25,074 nucleotides of DNA, from assembly GCA_003224195.1 (NCBI GenBank), contig QHYP01000202.1:1-25074 (forward strand), written 5' to 3'. Source of the DNA: Acidobacteriota bacterium. Its GTDB lineage: Bacteria > Acidobacteriota > Terriglobia > Acidiferrales > UBA7541. The position numbers and the translations under genes are program-made. Within the stretch, counting starts at the first letter, position 1. Every line of letters starts with the position of its first letter. Shown here piece after piece: positions 15,674-22,003 of the stretch. The notes below the pieces were generated by a model. That model saw only the letters and a program-made list of their open reading frames with translations, did no database searches and was not told the origin of the DNA.

Positions 15674-17056
15674 TGTCGCCGCAAAATGAGAATGTCCGGT
15701 TTGAGCAAAGTAGAAATGTCCGGTTTCATGGGGGCCCGGAGGTCCCATGGAAACGGAGCGCATCGCCTTGAGTCAACGAGAACGGGACCGGCTGAGAGTG
15801 TTACACGAGGTAAAGCAGAAACAGATCACACAGATCGCAGCTGCCGGGCGGCTGAAGATCACCGCTCGTCAGGTGCGTCGCCTGCTGCTCCGTCTGCGGG
15901 AGCAGGGAGACCGGGGGCTGATTCACGGATTACGTGGACGGCCCTCGAACCGCAGGTTGGCTCCCGTGTTCGAGCAGAAGATTCTGGCGCGGGTGCGCCA
16001 ACGTTATGCGGACTTCGGGCCCACCCTGGCCGCCGAACACTTGGCCCAGGAGGGGTTGCGGGTGAGCCGCGAGACGCTGCGGAAGTGGATGACCAAGGCC
16101 AGCTTGTGGCGCCCGCGCTCCCAGCGCGTGAAGATTATCCATGTGTGGCGTGAGCGCCGGGCCAGTTTCGGAGAGTTGGTGATGCAGGATAGCTCCCCGT
16201 TTCGCTGGTTAGAGGAGCGTGGCCCGGCATGTCAGCTGATCGCCGTGATCGATGATGCCACGAGTCGCCTGTGGGCACGTTTCACCGAACAGGACACCAC
16301 GGAAGAGAACCTGCGAACCTTCGGGGGCTGGTTGCGCCGCTATGGACGTCCGCTCGCTCATTACACCGATAAAAACAGCATCTTTCGCATGGCCGGCGCA
16401 GCAGCCATCCGGGAACAACTGCGAGGAGAAGGGGCACGTTCGCAGTTCGGGAGGGCGCTCCGCGAACTAGGGATCGAATGGATCGCGGCGCACAGCCCCC
16501 AGGCGAAAGGACGGATCGAGCGACTGTTTGAAACTCTGCAGGACCGGCTGGTGAAGGAGATGCGCTTGGCGGGGATCGCTAGCCTCGAAGCAGCCAATCA
16601 CTTCTTGGAGTTGCGTTTCCTGCCGGTGTGGGAACAACGCTTCACCGTGGCACCTCGCAACCCACGCAATGCTCATCGACGACTGGGGCAAGAACATCGC
16701 CTGGAAGAAATCCTGAGTGTGCGCGTGGTCCGCAAGGTGGCAGAAGATCACACCGTCAGCTGGGAGGGAAACCGTTGGGGTGTGCCACGGGAAGAAGTCT
16801 GCGCAGGTCTTCGCGGAGCGCAAGTCGAGATCGAACGGCGGCTGGATGGCTCGCACTGGTTGCGCTTCCGCGGCCGTTACCTCCGCCTGCGGCACTGCCC
16901 GGAACCGGCGCCGCGCGCGGCAAGTCCTTCCGGCCTACGGCCTCCAGTCCTTGCCGCCAATCCCCTCTCAAGAGTTTACAAAAGTGCTCCTCCGAACCAC
17001 CCATGGCGGACATTTCAATATGGCAGAAAAGCGGACATTTCTACTTTGCGTTGACA
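15674..17056 (+). mobile_element. Insertion sequence of the ISNCY/IS1202 type, complete
   Basis: A 1383-base element with one transposase gene, bounded by TGTC and GACA. Its ends form an imperfect terminal inverted repeat, 19 of 25 positions matching (15674-15698 against 17032-17056). It is flanked by a perfect 16-base direct repeat. Each end also holds a second copy of the AAATGTCCG motif 24-25 bases inward (about 15714-15722 on the left and 17007-17013 on the right), giving four copies that are probable transposase-binding sites. The inner left copy shares 18 identical bases with the outer right copy (15705-15722 and 17032-17049). Long target duplications fit the IS1202 group as I recall it. 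The intact transposase and exact duplication suggest a recent insertion. Confidence 0.9.
15747..17054 (+). CDS. ISNCY-family DDE transposase
   Basis: A 435-residue transposase with an N-terminal helix-turn-helix (about residues 10-60, ITARQVRRLLLRLREQGDRG), the HGLRGRPSNRR and DFGPTLAAEHLA blocks of the ISNCY group, and an integrase-fold core. The catalytic triad is readable: Asp148 in LVMQDSSPFRW, Asp208 in HYTDKNSIF, and Glu258 in KGRIERLFE. A second conserved pair, VIDDATSRLW, lies near 169. Most relatives have DGS where this has DSS; the acid itself is kept. GGAGG four to five bases before the ATG at 15747 supports the start. The C-terminal codons run into the right terminal repeat, and the TGA at 17052-17054 lies two bases inside the element end. 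It cuts and rejoins the ends of its own element; no passenger gene is present. Confidence 0.93.
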   Translation: METERIALSQRERDRLRVLHEVKQKQITQIAAAGRLKITARQVRRLLLRLREQGDRGLIHGLRGRPSNRRLAPVFEQKILARVRQRYADFGPTLAAEHLAQEGLRVSRETLRKWMTKASLWRPRSQRVKIIHVWRERRASFGELVMQDSSPFRWLEERGPACQLIAVIDDATSRLWARFTEQDTTEENLRTFGGWLRRYGRPLAHYTDKNSIFRMAGAAAIREQLRGEGARSQFGRALRELGIEWIAAHSPQAKGRIERLFETLQDRLVKEMRLAGIASLEAANHFLELRFLPVWEQRFTVAPRNPRNAHRRLGQEHRLEEILSVRVVRKVAEDHTVSWEGNRWGVPREEVCAGLRGAQVEIERRLDGSHWLRFRGRYLRLRHCPEPAPRAASPSGLRPPVLAANPLSRVYKSAPPNHPWRTFQYGRKADISTLR

Positions 17057-17072
17057 CGCGCGAACTGGCGCC
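17057..17072. repeat. Target site duplication, right copy
   Basis: Exact second copy of the 16-base repeat at 15658-15673. One further base (A at 17056) also matches if the element is taken to end at 17055. Confidence 0.88.
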
Positions 17073-17172
17073 GATTGGCTATTGTGAGACACACAGCGAA
17101 TAATTCATGTTCTCAGGTGCGTTTGTACCGGACACTATTCTTGTAGGAGACGAGAGCCCAGCGGGCCGCGTG

Positions 17173-17202
17173 CTGACCTGAGCACACCTCGTGTGCTATA
17201 AG
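17173..17202 (+). promoter_or_regulatory. Promoter of the MglA-type gene with a dyad in the spacer
   Basis: CTGACC (17173-17178) and TATAAG (17197-17202) are 18 bases apart. Most of the spacer is a perfect dyad, AGCACAC-CTC-GTGTGCT (17181-17197), whose right arm touches the -10 box. Such a site would suit a repressor or activator. The predicted start near 17209 is about 20 bases before the GTG start at 17230. Confidence 0.45.
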
Positions 17203-17229
17203 TACTGGCCTGTTTCGAGCTGACGACAA

Positions 17230-17817
17230 GTGCCGTTCATCAATTTTCCTGCGCGCGAAATCAACTGCAAGCTGGTGTATTACGGCCCGGGTCTTGGCGG
17301 GAAAACGGCCAACTTGCAGTGGATCTATGACCACACGGGCCAGAACCAGAAAGGGAAGATGGTCTCGCTGGCGACGGAGACCGACCGCACACTGTTTTTC
17401 GATTTTCTTCCGCTGGACCTGGGAACCGTGCGCGGTTTCAAAACGCGCTTTCATCTTTATACGGTTCCCGGGCAGGTGTTCTATGAAGCCAGCCGCAAAC
17501 TCATTCTGAAGGGGGCCGACGGGGTAGTTTTTGTAGCCGATTCGCAGGAGGAGCGGCTGGATGCGAATTTCGAGACCTTCGAGAACCTGCAGGAGCACTT
17601 GAAGGAACACAACCTGAACTTCGCGACGATTCCCTATGTACTTCAGCTCAACAAGCGCGACCTGCCGAACGCCATGGCCGTCCCGCCGTTGACCAAGCAT
17701 TTGCGGAAGAAGGGAGAGCCGGTGCTGGAGGCGGTGGCGATTCAGGGCATCGGCGTCTTCGAAACGCTGAAGGAACTTGCCAAACTGGTGCTGGCCGAAC
17801 TCCGGAAGAGCGGCTAA
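17230..17817 (+). CDS. mglA: MglA-family Ras-like GTPase
   Basis: A 195-residue small GTPase, the same length as Myxococcus MglA. It begins MPFINFPAREINCKLVYY, the usual N-terminus of the family, followed by the P-loop GPGLGGKT (19-26). Next come the switch block TDRTLFFDFLPLDLG, the PGQVFYEASRKLIL segment where the canonical DxxG aspartate is replaced (TVPGQ), and LNKRDLP near 140 for guanine recognition. MglA proteins set cell polarity and control gliding or type IV pilus motility in Myxobacteria, and similar proteins occur widely without known motility. The partner MglB/roadblock GAP is not encoded nearby. The start codon is GTG with no clear ribosome site, but the family N-terminus and the promoter at 17173-17202 support it. 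It is convergent with the TonB-like gene, 18 bases apart. Confidence 0.88.
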   Translation: MPFINFPAREINCKLVYYGPGLGGKTANLQWIYDHTGQNQKGKMVSLATETDRTLFFDFLPLDLGTVRGFKTRFHLYTVPGQVFYEASRKLILKGADGVVFVADSQEERLDANFETFENLQEHLKEHNLNFATIPYVLQLNKRDLPNAMAVPPLTKHLRKKGEPVLEAVAIQGIGVFETLKELAKLVLAELRKSG

Positions 17818-17835
17818 TACGTCTGCACTCCTCCT

Positions 17836-18747
17836 TCATGGAGAAACGTGGAACAATGTCTCGACGTTGACACGGACGGGGACAGGCTTGCCATCTTTCT
17901 GTACAGGCTTCAAGCGCCAGCGGGCAAGGACATCTACGGCCTGTTTAGTGAGACCATAGGGCGCCCCCTTGACGACCTTGATTCCGGTAACTTTTCCATC
18001 GACTCCCACGACAACGGAAAGAATCACGCTCCCGTTGTAGTGCAGGAGGCGAGCAATGTCGGTGTAGTCGGCATCGGGGCAATACTCGCATACGGGCGTA
18101 CTGACTCCCTCCTGTCCCGGAGCAAAGACTCCTGGCTCAGGTGGAATTGGCTCGGGTTCGAGGGGAATGTACGGAGCATCTTCCTTCAGGAGCTGGGTTA
18201 GAGGGTCGTTCAGCGTGAATTCCTGGTCGGAATAGAACGTCGGGCCCAGGCCGTCGATGCGCAGGGAAAGGCGTATCATTGAGTCCTTGACCTGCGCAAT
18301 CTGACCATGGATGACGCCATTGGCGCCGAGTTGCCGGGCCGCCCACAAAGAAGCATCCGCGTCGGAGAGATCGGCCGGCTCCATCCAATTTTGGCGCAGA
18401 AAGTCAGGGATAGGCTTGCGGTCAAGGACCAGGAAGCCGCTGGCCAGCCTGCCGAGCGAGTTGGAGAGTTGGTCCGCGAGCAAAGTGCCCAGGCGCGATA
18501 TATGGGTTGAGTTTGCGAGGGAAAAATCCACGATCAAAAGGTTGGGATTCGGCGGGCGGAGGCCTGGCCGGTGGAGGAGCGCAGCGACCCGCGAAGCCAG
18601 GTCATCCATTTGCGCCTGAACCGGCGGCGGCACCTCCGCTTTGGGGGACTGCTCCGCACGTGCGGGCAGAACTAGGGCGCACAAAACGCCGATCAAGACC
18701 GAGCCGGACATACGCGGACCGCACTTCAAACGCTGGGCGGGACACAT
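17836..18747 (-). CDS. Secreted TonB C-terminal protein with FlgO-like domain
   Basis: A 303-residue exported protein. A signal peptide (SGSVLIGVLCALVLPARAEQ) is followed by a domain of the FlgO/TolB-N type (NPNLLIVDFSLANSTHISRL, then TLLADQLSNSLGRLASGFLV, and AARQLGANGVIHGQIAQVKD), which in other bacteria belongs to outer-membrane lipoproteins. A proline-rich linker (PLEPEPIPPEPGVFAPGQEG) leads to a TonB-type C-terminal domain ending VKGAPYGLTKQAVDVLARWR and KPVQKDGKPVPVRVNVETLF. No separate membrane anchor is visible beyond the signal sequence, unlike true TonB. The start is uncertain: ATG 18747 or ATG 18711 (MSGSVL), neither with a clear ribosome site. A role at the cell envelope is likely; no TonB receptor or ExbBD is near. 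It is convergent with the MglA gene. Confidence 0.75.
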   Translation of the reverse strand: MCPAQRLKCGPRMSGSVLIGVLCALVLPARAEQSPKAEVPPPVQAQMDDLASRVAALLHRPGLRPPNPNLLIVDFSLANSTHISRLGTLLADQLSNSLGRLASGFLVLDRKPIPDFLRQNWMEPADLSDADASLWAARQLGANGVIHGQIAQVKDSMIRLSLRIDGLGPTFYSDQEFTLNDPLTQLLKEDAPYIPLEPEPIPPEPGVFAPGQEGVSTPVCEYCPDADYTDIARLLHYNGSVILSVVVGVDGKVTGIKVVKGAPYGLTKQAVDVLARWRLKPVQKDGKPVPVRVNVETLFHVSP

Positions 18748-18851
18748 GGATGATGCTGTTGGATGCGGCTGTCGGAAAAAACGTCAAACCGGTCGAGCGC
18801 GCAGCACCGCTGGAACAGGTGTAAATCCCCGCAAGCTACGGAGAACATCGC

Positions 18852-19190
18852 CTAGGCCAGGCCGGTGAGGGCGGCGGCCTCGGTCTCGAAGGTGGGGATG
18901 GCTTCGACGAGCCGCGTTACCGTGAGCGCGTCTCGCACGCGCCCCGGGCCGCAGACCAGCCGCAGCACCCCGCCTTCGCGTCCGAGCGAGATCGAATGGC
19001 GCACCACGGCTGAAATCCCGGAGCTGTCGATCTGGGCCACGTCGTTAAGATTCAGCACGATCTTCCGCGCGCCACTTTCGGCCAGCTTCGTCAACGCTTG
19101 GTGAAGCTGGTCACTGGACGCCCCAATGACGAGACGCCCACGCACATCCACGATGTGCACTCCATTCGCCTGGCGCAAGGAAATTTCCAT
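18852..19190 (-). CDS. STAS-domain protein (anti-sigma factor antagonist type)
   Basis: A 112-residue single STAS domain like SpoIIAA/RsbV, which bind and sequester anti-sigma kinases when not phosphorylated. The phosphorylatable region is DSSG at residues 55-58 (AQIDSSGISAVVRHS), preceded by KIVLNLNDVAQ and followed by GREGGVLRLVCGPGRVRDAL. Serine 56 or 57 is the expected phosphorylation site. The ATG at 19190 was chosen because the domain begins there (MEISLRQANGVHIVDVRGRL); the long upstream frame is a shadow of the endonuclease V gene. No anti-sigma kinase, phosphatase or sigma factor gene adjoins it, so its partner must be elsewhere. It is transcribed away from endonuclease V and has its own promoter at 19261-19266. 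Confidence 0.88.
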   Translation of the reverse strand: MEISLRQANGVHIVDVRGRLVIGASSDQLHQALTKLAESGARKIVLNLNDVAQIDSSGISAVVRHSISLGREGGVLRLVCGPGRVRDALTVTRLVEAIPTFETEAAALTGLA

Positions 19191-19232
19191 CGCTCCGTCC
19201 GATCCTCGCGAAATACTCGAGCCACGCGGAAA

Positions 19233-19250
19233 CGGGGAATCTGCTCCCCG
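19233..19250 (-). promoter_or_regulatory. Hairpin in the 5' leader of the STAS gene
   Basis: On the minus strand CGGGGA and TCCCCG pair (19233-19238 with 19245-19250) around a six-base loop, followed by a TTT run. It lies between the -10 box at 19261-19266 and the ATG at 19190. It could be a short leader terminator or mRNA structure; the stem is only six bases, so this is tentative. Confidence 0.3.
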
Positions 19251-19260
19251 GGCTGGTGGC

Positions 19261-19266
19261 ATTATA
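19261..19266 (-). promoter_or_regulatory. Perfect -10 box upstream of the STAS gene
   Basis: TATAAT on the minus strand, 71 bases before the ATG at 19190. A -35 element at 17-18 bases is not convincing; TTGTGC is 20 bases away. Confidence 0.4.
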
Positions 19267-19341
19267 CGATGGCCGGACCTGGGGCGGCACAAGTCCGGGC
19301 AGCGGCGTAGTGCCAGCCGCAGGCCCTCAGGAAAGGCGAGA

Positions 19342-20082
19342 ATGCGAATCGAGAAAATGCATTCGTGGAACGTGTCGCCGAAGGAGGCACAAGAGATCCA
19401 GCTCGACTTGCGGAAACATTGGATCGGCGAAGATCGTCTGCCGGCAATCCGCTCTGTTGCGGGAGCGGATGTCGCCTTCGTGTTGACCGGTTCGCAGGCC
19501 TTGCGCCCGCGGCCTACGCGGAGTCTTCTGCGGGAGGCCAATCGCGCCATCGCAGGCGTGATCGTTTACCGCTTCCCGGAGATGGAAGAAGTGGAGCGCG
19601 CAGACGCCGTGCGGCCGCTGCGCTTTCCGTATGTGCCGGGATTGCTGAGCTTTCGCGAGTGTCCGGTGTTGCTCGCCGCGTTTGCCAAATTGCGGCAAGC
19701 GCCGGATTTGATCTTTTGCGATGCGCACGGCTACGCTCACCCGAGGCGATTCGGCCTGGCGTGCCATCTCGGTCTGCTGCTCAACCGGGCCACGATCGGA
19801 TGCGCCAAATCTCGGCTGATCGGCGCGGAGGGCCTGCCGCCGCGCAAGGCGGGCGCGTGGGCGCCGCTGATGGATGAGGACGAAACCATCGGAGCGGTTC
19901 TGCGGACGCGCGACGGCGTGCGACCGATTTATGTTTCGCAGGGGCACCGCGTCAACCTCGCGAGCGCGATTCGCCTCACGCTCGATGTTTGCGACGGACT
20001 CCGCATTCCGCGTCCGACGCGCGACGCCGATCAATACGTCCGGGACCTCAAGCGGAAGCTTCTTGGCGCGCCCGGCCGATAA
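19342..20082 (+). CDS. nfi: Endonuclease V (deoxyinosine 3' endonuclease)
   Basis: A 246-residue repair enzyme that nicks DNA near deaminated adenine (deoxyinosine), slightly longer than E. coli Nfi because of an N-terminal lead and a C-terminal tail. Catalytic residues sit in their expected motifs: Asp43 (VAGADVAF), Glu106 (LLSFREC), and Asp127 in CDAHGYAHPRRFGLACHLG. The strand-separating wedge PYVP is at 96-99 and the LNRATIGCAKSRLIG block follows. It probably needs Mg2+. The ATG at 19342 has AAGG at suitable spacing; ATG 19357 (MHSWNV) would also leave the fold intact. The gene diverges from the STAS gene and lies 92 bases before amt on the same strand. Three other nucleic-acid repair-related genes in the window (ruvA, AlkZ-like) are far away, so this is not a repair cluster. 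Confidence 0.93.
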   Translation: MRIEKMHSWNVSPKEAQEIQLDLRKHWIGEDRLPAIRSVAGADVAFVLTGSQALRPRPTRSLLREANRAIAGVIVYRFPEMEEVERADAVRPLRFPYVPGLLSFRECPVLLAAFAKLRQAPDLIFCDAHGYAHPRRFGLACHLGLLLNRATIGCAKSRLIGAEGLPPRKAGAWAPLMDEDETIGAVLRTRDGVRPIYVSQGHRVNLASAIRLTLDVCDGLRIPRPTRDADQYVRDLKRKLLGAPGR

Positions 20083-20114
20083 GAAAATCGAATCCTCGTG
20101 ATTTGAATTTTTTC

Positions 20115-20144
20115 TTCGGAGCGCTGTGCGGCGGTGCGTATAAT
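20115..20144 (+). promoter_or_regulatory. Promoter of the amt-PII-glnD operon
   Basis: A perfect TATAAT (20139-20144) follows a weak TTCGGA (20115-20120) at 18 bases. The predicted start near 20151 gives a leader of about 24 bases ending with GGAGGA before the ATG at 20175. No sigma54 (TGGCAC..TTGC) element is visible, so the operon may not be under NtrC-type control. Confidence 0.5.
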
Positions 20145-20174
20145 CTCCGGACGTACGCTTCCCTGGAGGAGCGC

Positions 20175-21611
20175 ATGGATTGTAACGGGCCCGCGCTTCG
20201 GCGGGCCATCCTCGTAAGTGTGGTGTTTCTGGCCGCCCTGTTCGCGGCCAAGGGTTTGAAGGCGCAGACTCCCGCGGGTTCCTTCCTCGCCAGCGCCGTG
20301 TCTCAGGCCGACATTGCAAAACTCGATCAACGGATATCCGCAGCGCAATCATCCGGGGACAACGCGTGGATGCTCGTCAGTGCGGCTTTGGTGCTGATGA
20401 TGACCGGACCCGGCCTGGCGCTGTTTTATGGCGGGCTGGTGCGGCAGAAGAACACGCTGGCCATCATGATGCAAAGCTTCGCGCTGATGGGACTAATCAC
20501 GGTGTTATGGGCGCTGGTGGGTTACAGCCTGTGCTTCGGCAGCGGAACGCTCGTTGGCGGATTCGAGCACGCATTCTTGCGTGGCGTGGGCGTCGAGCCG
20601 AACGGTGATTATGCCCCGACAATTCCGCAACTGACGTTCATGATCTATCAGTTGATGTTCGCCATCATCACGCCCGCGCTGATCACCGGCGCAACGGCCG
20701 AGCGGATGAAGTTCAGCGGGACGGTCTTGTTCATCACGTTATGGTTTCTTGTGGTGTACGCGCCGCTGGCGCATATGGTTTGGGGCAAGGGCGGATTCCT
20801 GAGTGCGACGCTCGGCGGCAAATTTCCGACGCTGGATTTTGCGGGCGGCACGGTGGTGCACATCAGTTCAGGGGTTTCGGCGCTGGTCTGCGCGCTCTAT
20901 ATGGGCAAACGGCACGGCTATCCGAAGGTGCCGATGCCGCCGCACAGCCTGGTGCTGAGCTTTATCGGCGCGTGCTTGCTGTGGGTCGGCTGGTTCGGAT
21001 TCAACGCGGGAAGCGCGCTGGCTTCGAGCGGGCTGGCATCGAGCGCGTTTGTGGCCACGCACTTCGCGGCAGCGGCTGCGGCGTGCGGTTGGTCGGCGGC
21101 GGAATGGATCAAGAACGGCAAGCCGAGCGCCCTCGGCGCGATTTCCGGCGCGGTGGCCGGGCTTGTGGCCATTACGCCAGCGGCAGGCTTCGTCGCGCCG
21201 ATGCCGGCGCTGATCATCGGAGCGGTCGCCGGCGTGGTGTGCTACTTGATGGTGACGCGCGTGAAAGCCATCTTCGGCTATGATGACGCGCTCGACGCCT
21301 TCGGCGTGCACGGGGTCGGCGGCACAATTGGGGCGCTTCTGACAGGTGTGTTCGCATCGCGCGCGATCAACGTGGTCTATCATGACGTGAAAGGAAATGC
21401 GACGGCGGTCGGCTGGCTCGACGGAAACTTCGGCCAGGTGGGCTATCAGTTCGTCGGCGTGATCGTCGCGTGGGTCTTTGCTCTGGTTGGGACCCTTGTG
21501 CTGCTGAAGATTACCGACATGCTCGTCGGCGTGCGCGTGAGCGAGGAACACGAAATCGAAGGACTGGATGTGACGCAGCACGGCGAAGAAGCTTACAACC
21601 TCGAAACGTGA
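20175..21611 (+). CDS. amt: Ammonium transporter
   Basis: A 478-residue Amt/AmtB-family channel that conducts ammonium through a trimeric inner-membrane protein. A signal-like N-terminus and soluble stretch of about 55 residues precede the eleven-helix core, starting at AWMLVSAALVLMMTGPGLALFYGG. The twin histidines of the conduction pore are present (His229 in VVHISSG and His379 in FGVHGVGG), along with DFAGGTVVH, LWVGWFGFNAGS and FGYDDALDAFGVHG. The C-terminus carries a cytoplasmic tail (GVRVSEEHEIEGLDVTQHGE), which in other Amt proteins interacts with PII. The ATG at 20175 has GGAGGA upstream. PII and GlnD genes follow on the same strand, 25 and 28 bases apart, so the three are one functional unit. 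Only one amt is in this window. Confidence 0.95.
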   Translation: MDCNGPALRRAILVSVVFLAALFAAKGLKAQTPAGSFLASAVSQADIAKLDQRISAAQSSGDNAWMLVSAALVLMMTGPGLALFYGGLVRQKNTLAIMMQSFALMGLITVLWALVGYSLCFGSGTLVGGFEHAFLRGVGVEPNGDYAPTIPQLTFMIYQLMFAIITPALITGATAERMKFSGTVLFITLWFLVVYAPLAHMVWGKGGFLSATLGGKFPTLDFAGGTVVHISSGVSALVCALYMGKRHGYPKVPMPPHSLVLSFIGACLLWVGWFGFNAGSALASSGLASSAFVATHFAAAAAACGWSAAEWIKNGKPSALGAISGAVAGLVAITPAAGFVAPMPALIIGAVAGVVCYLMVTRVKAIFGYDDALDAFGVHGVGGTIGALLTGVFASRAINVVYHDVKGNATAVGWLDGNFGQVGYQFVGVIVAWVFALVGTLVLLKITDMLVGVRVSEEHEIEGLDVTQHGEEAYNLET

Positions 21612-21636
21612 GGAGCGCGCGGGAGCAGAAGCGGTC

Positions 21637-21975
21637 ATGATGAAACTCGAAGCCATCATCCAGCCTTCGCGGTTCGAATCGGTGAAGGACGCGCTGCGGG
21701 AAATCGGAGTCGAGGGCATGACCGTGATCGAAGTGCGCGGCCACGGCCGGCAAAAAGGACATACCGAAGTGTATCGCGGCCGCGAGTACACGGTGGACCT
21801 CCTGCCGAAGATCAAAATCGAGATGATCCTGCCGGACAAAATAGTGCAATCCGTGGTGGACACAATCCTGAGAACGGCCAAGACCGGGAAGATCGGCGAC
21901 GGCAAGATCTTCCTGTCACGGATTGATGACGCCATCCGCATTCGCAACGACGAGCGCGGCGAAAGCGCGTTGTAG
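21637..21975 (+). CDS. glnK: Nitrogen regulatory protein PII
   Basis: A 112-residue PII protein, exactly the length of E. coli GlnB. Family blocks are intact: EAIIQPSRFESVKDALREIG, GMTVIEVRGHGRQKGHTEVY, RGREYTVDLLPKIKIE and TGKIGDGKIFLSRIDDAIRI. Tyr51 in the T-loop (RGREY) is the usual uridylylation site, fitting a GlnD directly downstream. PII trimers bind ATP/ADP and 2-oxoglutarate and dock on Amt to close it. Linkage to amt favours a GlnK role, though GlnB and GlnK cannot be told apart by sequence alone. The start is the first of two ATGs (21637), because it places Tyr51 correctly; the ribosome site is weak, so translational coupling with amt is likely. The gap to amt is 25 bases. Confidence 0.92.
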   Translation: MMKLEAIIQPSRFESVKDALREIGVEGMTVIEVRGHGRQKGHTEVYRGREYTVDLLPKIKIEMILPDKIVQSVVDTILRTAKTGKIGDGKIFLSRIDDAIRIRNDERGESAL

Positions 21976-22003
21976 AATAGTTAGGAAGGCGGGCGAGAAA
22001 CCC

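Noticed and set aside
15622..15729. N-terminal extension of the TPR protein beginning MKPDISTLLKPDIL
   Set aside because: This part is a translation of the insertion sequence end, so it did not belong to the gene before insertion.
18852..19550. Long 232-residue minus-strand version of the STAS gene
   Set aside because: The extra N-terminal sequence overlaps the divergent promoter region and the start of endonuclease V, and does not resemble any STAS lead. The start at 19190 fits the domain boundary.
19327..20352. Long minus-strand frame opposite endonuclease V and amt
   Set aside because: It is arginine-rich antisense sequence running across two clear plus-strand genes; no domain or ribosome site.
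20868..21947. Long minus-strand frame opposite amt and PII
   Set aside because: Arg/His-rich shadow of the Amt and PII coding frames with no recognisable domain.
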